DNA of 64,000 nucleotides from Nocardioides sp. W7 (GTDB lineage Bacteria; Actinomycetota; Actinomycetes; Propionibacteriales; Nocardioidaceae), in NCBI RefSeq assembly GCF_022919075.1, contig NZ_CP095078.1:682001-746000 (forward strand). Reading direction: 5' to 3'. The translations under genes and the position numbers were made by a program. Shown piece after piece: positions 58,249-64,000 of the stretch. Position 1 is the stretch's first letter, and every line of letters begins with the position of its first letter. The notes beneath the pieces are model-generated. The model ran no database searches, was not told where the DNA came from, and was given only the letters and a program-made list of their open reading frames with translations.

Positions 58249-60154
58249 CTTCGTCTCCTTCGACAACTGCCAGGACCGCACCGGACGCCACCTGCGTCCC
58301 GGCCTCCACGCTGATCGCCGCGACCACGCCGGCGTGCGGCGCGCTCACGGTGTGCTGCATCTTCATGGCCTCCAGGACCAGCACCGGCTGGCCCGCCTCG
58401 ACCCGCTCGCCGGCCGCGACGGCGACCGACACGACCGTGCCGGGCATCGGCGCGAGCAGGCTGCCGCTCGCGACCGCGTCCGCCGGGTCCGTGAACCGCG
58501 GCATCCGGGTCAGCGCGAGGTGCCCGCCGGCCCAGTCGACGTCCACGGCGTCGCCGCTGACGCCCACGTCGTACGACGTTCGCACGCCGTCGTGCTCGAG
58601 CGTCACCCGGTCCACCGCGACGGAGACGACCTCGACCCCGTCGACCCGGTAGCCGGATCGCCCGCCCCACCACTCGACCGTCCCGCTCTCGAACTCGGTG
58701 CGCTGCGGCTGCGACACCACGTTCCGCCAGGCGACGGGAATGCCCCGCTGGACGGTGCGCGCGGCGACCGCCCGCTCGGCGAGCGCGAGCGCGCCCGCCA
58801 CCATCGCGGTCGTGTCCCCGGACGCGCGCTCAGGCGCACCCTCAGGGGCACGAACCCGCTCGGCGAGGAACGCCGTGCTGACCTCACCGGCCAGGAAGCC
58901 GGGATCGCCGAGGACCGCCAGCAGCTGGTCGCGGTTGGTGGTCAGGCCGTGGATCCGCGCCCGCCGCAGCGCGCCGGCGAGCTTGCGGGCGGCCTGCTCG
59001 CGGGTCGGCGCGTGGGCGACCACCTTGGCCAGCATCGCGTCGTAGTGGGTGCTGACCGTCGAGCCGCTCTCGAAGCCGGCGTCCACGCGCACCCCGTCTC
59101 CCGCGGGGATGTCGAAGCGGGTCAGGACCCCGCTCTGCGGCTGGTAGTCGGCGGCCGGGTCCTCGGCGTAGAGCCGCGCCTCGATCGCGTGGCCGCTCTC
59201 GACGCTCGTATCGGTCACCACCCGGCCCTCGGCGACCGCGAGCTGCAGCTCCACCAGGTCGACGCCGCGGACCAGCTCGGTGACGGGGTGCTCGACCTGC
59301 AGGCGGGTGTTCATCTCGAGGAAGAAGAACGTGTCGCGCGCGGCGTCGTACAGGAACTCCACGGTGCCGGCGCCGAGGTAGTCGATCGCGGCCGCGGCGG
59401 CCCGCCCGGCCTCGTGCAGCGCGGCGCGGGTCGCGTCGGAGAGCCCGGGGGCGGGCGACTCCTCGACCACCTTCTGGTGGCGCCGCTGCAGGGAGCAGTC
59501 CCGCTCGCCCAGCACGATCACGCCGTCCGGCGTGCCGAGGACCTGCACCTCGACGTGCCGGCCGCGCTCGACGTACGGCTCGACGAACACCGTGTCGTCG
59601 CCGAACGCCGACGCCGCCTCCGCGCGGGCCTTCTCCAGCTCGGTCGGCAGCTCGGCGAGCGTGCGGACGATCCGCATCCCGCGCCCGCCGCCGCCCGCGG
59701 AGGCCTTGACGATGAGGGGCAGGTCGGCCTCGGTCGGCTCGGCGGGCGTCTGGAGGACGGGTACGCCGGCCGCCGCCATGATCCGCTTGGCCTCGATCTT
59801 CGAGCCCATCGCGTCGATCGAGTCGGGATGCGGTCCCACCCAGGTCAGCCCGACCGCGAGGACGGCGCGGGCGAAGTCGGCGTTCTCGGACAGGAAGCCG
59901 TAGCCCGGGTGGATCGCGTCCGCGCCCGCCCGCTTGGCCGCCTCGACGACCAGGTCGGTGCGCAGGTAGGTCTCCGCCGGCGTGCTGCCCGGGAGCCGGA
60001 CGGCGTGGTCGGCCTCGCGCACGTACGGCAGGTCGGCGTCGGCGTCGCTGTGGATCGCGACGGTCTCGATGCCGAGCCGCCGGCAGGTGCGGAAGACCCG
60101 GCTCGCGATCTCCGCCCGGTTGGCGACGAGCAGTCTGCTGATCACGTCACTCAC
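58241..60154 (-). CDS. Acyl-CoA carboxylase alpha subunit (biotin carboxylase + BCCP)
   Basis: A 637-residue biotin-dependent enzyme. Biotin carboxylase part: ATP-grasp with VKASAGGGGRGMRIV, ERDCSLQRRHQKVVEESPAPG, and FLEMNTRLQVEHPVTELV. The biotinyl domain at the C-terminus has LLAPMPGTVVSVAVAAGERV and the biotin lysine in LEAMKMQHTV. It carboxylates biotin and, with the beta subunit, an acyl-CoA. The neighbouring acyl-CoA dehydrogenase and AtuA-like genes suggest 3-methylcrotonyl- or geranyl-CoA-type substrates. The GTG start overlaps the beta-subunit stop by 4 bases. Confidence 0.9.
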   Translation of the reverse strand: MSDVISRLLVANRAEIASRVFRTCRRLGIETVAIHSDADADLPYVREADHAVRLPGSTPAETYLRTDLVVEAAKRAGADAIHPGYGFLSENADFARAVLAVGLTWVGPHPDSIDAMGSKIEAKRIMAAAGVPVLQTPAEPTEADLPLIVKASAGGGGRGMRIVRTLAELPTELEKARAEAASAFGDDTVFVEPYVERGRHVEVQVLGTPDGVIVLGERDCSLQRRHQKVVEESPAPGLSDATRAALHEAGRAAAAAIDYLGAGTVEFLYDAARDTFFFLEMNTRLQVEHPVTELVRGVDLVELQLAVAEGRVVTDTSVESGHAIEARLYAEDPAADYQPQSGVLTRFDIPAGDGVRVDAGFESGSTVSTHYDAMLAKVVAHAPTREQAARKLAGALRRARIHGLTTNRDQLLAVLGDPGFLAGEVSTAFLAERVRAPEGAPERASGDTTAMVAGALALAERAVAARTVQRGIPVAWRNVVSQPQRTEFESGTVEWWGGRSGYRVDGVEVVSVAVDRVTLEHDGVRTSYDVGVSGDAVDVDWAGGHLALTRMPRFTDPADAVASGSLLAPMPGTVVSVAVAAGERVEAGQPVLVLEAMKMQHTVSAPHAGVVAAISVEAGTQVASGAVLAVVEGDEDE

Positions 60155-61803
60155 ATCCTGAAGACGCCGAAGCGGTCGGTGCCGACGATCGGCCTGTTCT
60201 CGATGACGGAGAGGCAGATGCCGAGGATCGTCCGGGTGTCGCGCGGGTCGATGACGCCGTCGTCGTAGAGCATCCCGGAGAGGAAGTGCGGCAGCGACTG
60301 CTCCTCGACCGACTGCTCGATGAACGCGCGCATGCCGGCGTCCGCCTCCTCGTCGTACGCCGTCCCGCGGGCCTCCGCAGCCGCGCGGGCGACGATCGAG
60401 AGCACGCCGGCGAGCTGGGCCGGGCCCATCACCGCCGACTTCGCGGACGGCCAGGTGAACAGGAAGCGCGGGTCGTAGGCGCGGCCGTTCATGCCGTAGT
60501 TGCCGGCGCCGTACGACGCCCCCATGATCACCGTCAGGTGCGGGACCGTGGAGTTGCTGATCGCGTTGATCATCATCGCGCCGTGCTTGATGATCCCGCC
60601 CTGCTCGTACGCCTTGCCGACCATGTAGCCGGTGGTGTTGTGCAGGAACAGCAGCGGGGTGTCGGTCTGGTTGGCCAGCTGGACGAACTGCGCGGCCTTC
60701 TGCGCCTCCTGGCTGAACAGCACGCCCTGCGCGTTGGCGAGGATGCCGATCGGGCGTCCGTGCAGCCGCGCCCAGCCGGTCACCAGGGAGGTGCCGTAGA
60801 GCGGCTTGAACTCGTCGAAGGCCACGCCGTTGACGGGGCTCACCCCGTCGACCAGCCGGGCGATCACCTCGCGCGGGTCGAACGGCTCCTTCAGGTCGGC
60901 CGGGACCAGGTCGAGGAGCTCGTCGGGGTCGGCATCCGGCTCGGCGTAGGTCTCGATACGCCCGCTCGTTCCTCGCGGGCTACTCGACCGACGAGCGCCA
61001 GCAGTCTCGGTGGTCGAGTGCGCCGCGAGGGACGAGCGGCGTGTATCGAGACCCCGCCAGTTCAGCCGGGCCACGATCCGGCGCCCGATCCGGATCGCGT
61101 CCCGCTCGTCCTCGGCGAGGTAGTCGGCCAGCCCGGAGGTGCGGGCGTGCATCTCGGCGCCGCCGAGCGACTCGTCGTCGGACTCCTCGCCGGTGGCCAT
61201 CTTGACCAGGGGCGGACCGCCCAGGAACACCTTGGCCTGCTCGCGGACCAGCACCGTGTAGTCGGACATGCCCGGCACGTAGGCACCGCCCGCGGTGGAG
61301 TTGCCGAAGACCAGCGCGATCGTCGGCTCCTTGCGGGCGCTGGCGCGGGTGAGGTCGCGGAAGAGCCGCCCGCCGGGGATGAAGATCTCCTTCTGCGTCG
61401 GCAGGTCGGCACCGCCGGACTCGACCAGGGAGATCGTCGGGAGCCCGTTCTCCTCGGCGATCTGGGAGGCCCGGAACAGCTTCTTCACCGTCCACGGGTT
61501 GCTCGCGCCGCCCTTGACCGTCGGGTCGTTGGCGGTGATCAGGCACTCGACGCCCTCGACGACGCCGATGCCGGTCACGACGGAGGCACCGACGGTGAAG
61601 TCCGAGCCCCAGCCGGCCAGCGGGGACAGCTCCAGGAACGCCGACCCCTCGTCGACGAGCAGCTCGATCCGCTCGCGCGGCAGCAGCCGACCCCGCGTGC
61701 GGTGCCGCTCGGCGTACTTCTCACCGCCGCCTGCGACCGCCTTCGCGTGCTCGGCGTCGAGATCCGCGAGCTTCTCCAGCATCGCCTCACGGTTTCTGGT
61801 CAT
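60151..61803 (-). CDS. Acyl-CoA carboxylase beta subunit (carboxyltransferase)
   Basis: A 550-residue carboxyltransferase: N-terminal crotonase half with RTRGRLLPRERIELLVDEG, GKPVVLFGNSTAGGAYVPGMSDYTV-like region (LVFGNSTAGGAYVPGMSDY), and C-terminal half with LFLHNTTGYMVG, GASYGAGNYGMNGRAYDPRF and PAQLAGVL. It transfers the carboxyl group from biotin to the acyl-CoA. About 35 extra residues (GLDTRRSS..GRIET) interrupt the segment RRIVARLNW...EPDADPDELL and are encoded precisely by a 105-bp palindromic repeat (60949-61053). The reading frame is kept. Confidence 0.9.
   Translation of the reverse strand: MTRNREAMLEKLADLDAEHAKAVAGGGEKYAERHRTRGRLLPRERIELLVDEGSAFLELSPLAGWGSDFTVGASVVTGIGVVEGVECLITANDPTVKGGASNPWTVKKLFRASQIAEENGLPTISLVESGGADLPTQKEIFIPGGRLFRDLTRASARKEPTIALVFGNSTAGGAYVPGMSDYTVLVREQAKVFLGGPPLVKMATGEESDDESLGGAEMHARTSGLADYLAEDERDAIRIGRRIVARLNWRGLDTRRSSLAAHSTTETAGARRSSSPRGTSGRIETYAEPDADPDELLDLVPADLKEPFDPREVIARLVDGVSPVNGVAFDEFKPLYGTSLVTGWARLHGRPIGILANAQGVLFSQEAQKAAQFVQLANQTDTPLLFLHNTTGYMVGKAYEQGGIIKHGAMMINAISNSTVPHLTVIMGASYGAGNYGMNGRAYDPRFLFTWPSAKSAVMGPAQLAGVLSIVARAAAEARGTAYDEEADAGMRAFIEQSVEEQSLPHFLSGMLYDDGVIDPRDTRTILGICLSVIENRPIVGTDRFGVFRM
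60949..61053. repeat. 105-bp inverted repeat inside carboxylase beta gene
   Basis: GGTCTCGATACGC...TACTCGACC and the reversed copy ending TATCGAGACC form arms of about 43 bases with small mismatches. The length is exactly 35 codons and the inserted peptide has no stop. Ends match the 39-bp element at 16922-16960. Confidence 0.82.
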
Positions 61804-61814
61804 CGCCGCCTCCC

Positions 61815-61945
61815 GGTGGTTGAGCAGTGAGGAGCGTCAGCGACGAGCGTGTCGAAACCCGGCGAGCCGAGAGACCGCCTCGATCGAGACAGTCGCCCGG
61901 ATCCAGGGGTTTCGACACGGTTGCTGCGCAACCTGCTCAACCACC
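61815..61945. repeat. 131-bp bipartite TGGTTGAG repeat between carboxylase and dehydrogenase genes
   Basis: Perfect 13-bp ends GGTGGTTGAGCAG and CTGCTCAACCACC, and an inner 12-bp stem GTGTCGAAACCC with GGGTTTCGACAC. It lies between two genes of the same operon, 10 bases from the dehydrogenase stop. Confidence 0.8.
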
Positions 61946-61954
61946 GGTGGGTCG

Positions 61955-63081
61955 TCACTTGGCGTACCCCAGCAGCTTCGCGGCCAGGTCGGCGAGCACC
62001 TCGGTCGCGCCGCCGCCGATGGGCAGGATCCGGCGTCGCGGTAGTGCCGCTCGACCTCGGTGCCGTGCAGGTAGCCCATCCCACCGTGCAGCTGCACGGC
62101 CTGGTCGACGACGTACGTCGCGGCTTCGCACGCGGTCTGCTTGGCCAGGCAGACCTCGGCGATGACGCTCTCGCCGGCGTCGTGACGCCGGGCGACCTCG
62201 CGGGCGTAGGTGCGCGCGACCTCGACCTGGCGGCGCATCTCGACCAGCTTGTGGCGGACCACCTGGTTGGCGATCAGCGGCTTGCCGAACGTCTCGCGCC
62301 GGCGGCAGTACTCCGCGGTCAGCGCCAGCGCGCGGGACGCGACGCCGTACCCGTGCACGGCGATCCCGAGCCGCTCGGCGACGAACTGCTCGGCGATCAG
62401 GTAGAAGCCGGAGTTCTCGGCGCCGACGAGGTTCTCGACCGGCACCCGGACGTCCGCGAAGCCGAGCTCGGCGGTGTCGGAGCAGTGCCAGCCCATCTTG
62501 GCCAGCGCGCGGTCGACGGTGAAGCCGGGCGTGCCCTTCTCGATCACCAGCAGCGAGAGACCGCCGTGGCCGGGCTCGCCGGTGCGGACCGCGGTCGTCA
62601 CGAAGTCGGCCCGTACGCCGCTGGTGATGAAGGTCTTGGTGCCGTTGACGACGTAGCAGCCCGTGCCAGGGTCGAGGACGGCCGTGGTGCGGAGGCCGGC
62701 GACGTCGGAGCCGCCGCCGGGCTCGGTGATGGCGAGCGAGCCGATCTTCTCCCCGGCCAGCGTCGGGCGCACGAACCGGTCGACCAGGTCGGGCGACCCG
62801 TGCCCGGCGAGGTGCGGCACCGCGATGCCGCAGGTGAACAGCGCCGACATCAGCCCGCTCGAGGCGCCCGCCTCGAACATGCCCTCCTGCAGGTCGACCA
62901 TGTCGAGCGCGCTGCCGCCCTCGCCGCCGACCGCCTCGGCGAAGGAGACACCGAGCAGCCCCTGCTTGGCCGCCGCCAGGTGCAGCTCGCGCGGGACCTC
63001 GCCCGCGTCCTCCCACTCCTGGAGGTACGGCGCCACCTCGCGGCGGACGAACTCCGCACCCAGCTCTCGCAGGCCGATCAT
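61955..63081 (-). pseudogene. Acyl-CoA dehydrogenase with a C-terminal frameshift
   Basis: The ATG at 63081 opens a complete acyl-CoA dehydrogenase (LGVSFAEAVGGEGGSALDMVD, LAITEPGGGSDVAGLRTTAV, VHGYGVASRALALTAEYCRRRETFGKPL, VQLHGGMGYLHGTEVERHYRD). At about 62030 the frame breaks: one frame gives GSCPSAAARP and unrelated sequence, while a shift of one base gives RILPIGGGATEVLADLAAKLL and a stop at 61955, the normal family end. Adding one C (GCCGG to GCCCGG) restores a 375-residue protein. Either a real mutation or a sequencing error. It starts in an ATGA overlap with the AtuA-like gene. Confidence 0.82.
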
Positions 63082-64000
63082 GACGCGGCTCCGGGGTCCC
63101 CGCCGAGTTGTTCGGCGGAGGAGCGAAGCGGGGGAGACGAAGAACTCGGTGGGGTGGTCAACAGGTCCTCCTGGACGTGCACCATGCGGGACCGGATCCA
63201 CTCGCCCAGCCCCTTCGCCTGCGGGTCGAAGCGCGTCGAGGCGGCGACCCCCTGCCCGAGCAGACCCCGGATCAGGACGTTGACGCCACCCAGGTCGGGC
63301 AGCACGTAGACCTCGACGTCGAGGTCGGCGGCCTCCGGGATCAGCTCGCGCACCTTGCGCGGGCTCATCAACTTGGCCAGCCACTGCACGCGGGCCTCGC
63401 GCAGCTCGTTGGTCGAGCCGGTCGAGACCCCGTCGTTCTTCACCCACAGGCCCAGGTTGGCGTCGCCGCCCTTGTCGCCCGACCGGGCGTGCACGAAGGT
63501 GCCGAGCGGCACCCGGCGGGTCAGCGAGTCGGCGGGGGCGGGGTACGGCGACTCGCGCAGCCCCAGCGCCGGGTCGACGACCGCGAACTCGGTCGGGTCC
63601 GCGATCACCTCGCGCCGTCCGTCCGCGTGCACGACCGTGTGCGAGACGGCACTGCGGTCGACGTACTCAGCGCGATAGACGCCGTACGGCGTGGGCGCGG
63701 CGGGCGGGCCCGTCATCGTGAAGCCGGGGTACGACGCCAGCGCCAGCTCGACGGCCGCACCCGTGAAGGAGCGGCCGACCGGGCCGGCCTCGGCGTCCAG
63801 CACCGTGCAGCGCAGCAGCGTCGAGGCGCCCTCCTCGGAGTCCGCGTCGGGCATCGGCATCGCGACCCGGCTCCAGTGCACGGTGCTCGCGGTGAGCGCC
63901 GGCGTGAGCTGCTCGCGCACCCAGTCGGCCTTGGCCTCGATGTCGAGGCCCGTCACCACGAACTCGACGCTGTTGCGGTAGCCGCCCAGCTCGTTGACGC
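63078..64000 (-). CDS. AtuA-like acyclic terpene utilisation protein, C-terminal part
   Basis: The frame is open to the window edge on the minus strand, so the N-terminus is missing (about 306 residues present). NELGGYRNSVEFVVTGLDIEAKADWVREQL matches the end of the DUF1446/AtuA core, and RVPLGTFVHARSGDKGGDANLGLWVK starts the AtuA C-terminal ferredoxin-like domain. AtuA is required for citronellol-type acyclic terpene degradation, but homologues are widespread and its exact reaction is unknown. Two repeats affect the sequence: VSTGST from 63409-63428 and the Ser/Pro-rich tail from 63093-63160. First visible gene of the catabolic operon. Confidence 0.8.
   Translation of the reverse strand, partial: VNELGGYRNSVEFVVTGLDIEAKADWVREQLTPALTASTVHWSRVAMPMPDADSEEGASTLLRCTVLDAEAGPVGRSFTGAAVELALASYPGFTMTGPPAAPTPYGVYRAEYVDRSAVSHTVVHADGRREVIADPTEFAVVDPALGLRESPYPAPADSLTRRVPLGTFVHARSGDKGGDANLGLWVKNDGVSTGSTNELREARVQWLAKLMSPRKVRELIPEAADLDVEVYVLPDLGGVNVLIRGLLGQGVAASTRFDPQAKGLGEWIRSRMVHVQEDLLTTPPSSSSPPLRSSAEQLGGDPGAAS
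63093..63160 (-). repeat. GGGGTCCCC...GGAGCGAAGC repeat, copy 2
   Basis: 68 bp at the end of the AtuA-like gene, read as the tail TTPPSSSSPPLRSSAEQLGGDPG. Near-identical to 4844-4912, and again placed just before the next gene of an acyl-CoA operon. Confidence 0.8.
63409..63428. repeat. Minimal TGGTCGAG..GTCGAGACC repeat in AtuA-like gene
   Basis: Reads as VSTGSTN on the minus strand, matching the 22-bp units in the transglutaminase gene. Confidence 0.6.

Noticed and set aside
1..64000. tRNA, rRNA or tmRNA genes
   Set aside because: No stretch with cloverleaf arms plus anticodon and CCA-type end, and no rRNA-like conserved sequence, was recognised on either strand.

Overview
The window comes from a very GC-rich actinobacterium, most likely Nocardioides or another Nocardioidaceae. 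This rests on codon use, many GTG starts, 4-base GTGA/ATGA overlaps between operon genes, a mycothiol-type thiol enzyme, a SigK/RskA locus with a mycobacterial gene set, and numerous short palindromic repeats between and inside genes. No tRNA, rRNA, CRISPR, prophage or insertion sequence is visible. It looks like ordinary chromosome.

Layout. 1-2338: end of an M1 aminopeptidase, an NAD-epimerase-like reductase and an SDR. 2460-6106 (-): branched-chain 2-oxoacid dehydrogenase E1alpha-E1beta-E2. 6318-10609: SRPBCC protein, CDF metal exporter, thiol-dependent hydroquinone reductase, M15 peptidase lipoprotein and a nonsense-interrupted AbiEi/DUF559-like gene. 10644-18403 (-): a compact operon of two transglutaminases, a circularly permuted ATP-grasp/alpha-E protein and a zinc metallopeptidase, with a glutamate-synthase-like FMN protein divergent (18464). 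20206-24938: ArsR regulator plus MFS exporter, a NarL-type two-component system, a CDP-alcohol phosphatidyltransferase and a small membrane protein. 24999-28572: aromatic/histidinol-phosphate aminotransferase, VanZ-like protein, dimethylargininase-like hydrolase and its divergent GntR regulator. 28627-34019: four-helix membrane protein, LMW phosphatase, fructosamine-kinase-like protein, MprAB-like two-component system, lipoprotein and a thioesterase. 34145-41956 (-): pabA-pabB-zwf, a PhzE-type anthranilate/ADIC synthase fusion and a HelD-like helicase. 42011-52116: enoyl-CoA hydratase and, divergent from it, a SigK-type stress/lipid cluster. 52142-56926: small envelope genes, an isoaspartyl methyltransferase, a tyrosine phosphatase, a YihY/BrkB protein and an AEC transporter. 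57088-64000 (-): an acyl-CoA catabolic operon (AtuA-like, two acyl-CoA dehydrogenases, biotin-dependent carboxylase beta and alpha) running off the window.

How the genes work together. The most coherent system is 42812-52116: a membrane molybdopterin oxidoreductase, a fasciclin lipoprotein (MPT70/83 type), SigK, RskA, a fused FAD-oxidoreductase/DUF1365 protein, two cyclopropane-fatty-acid-synthase-like methyltransferases and a DUF1295 protein. This gathers in one place what M. tuberculosis spreads over sigK-rskA, Rv0446c-Rv0449c and mpt70/mpt83, and two of the genes share a candidate SigK promoter. The second is the transglutaminase/ATP-grasp/alpha-E operon, a widely conserved but poorly understood predicted peptide-ligation system, here coupled to a zinc peptidase.

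Two genome-scale patterns recur. (1) Many transcription-unit-leading genes have a TANNNT-like -10 element ending exactly 6 or 7 bases before the start codon, so they are predicted to be leaderless. (2) Several families of short palindromic repeats lie between genes, where they sometimes supply stop codons, and inside genes in frame, in linkers or loops of the carboxylase beta subunit, PabB, the E2 enzyme, the large transglutaminase, the MFS exporter and the FAD/DUF1365 fusion.
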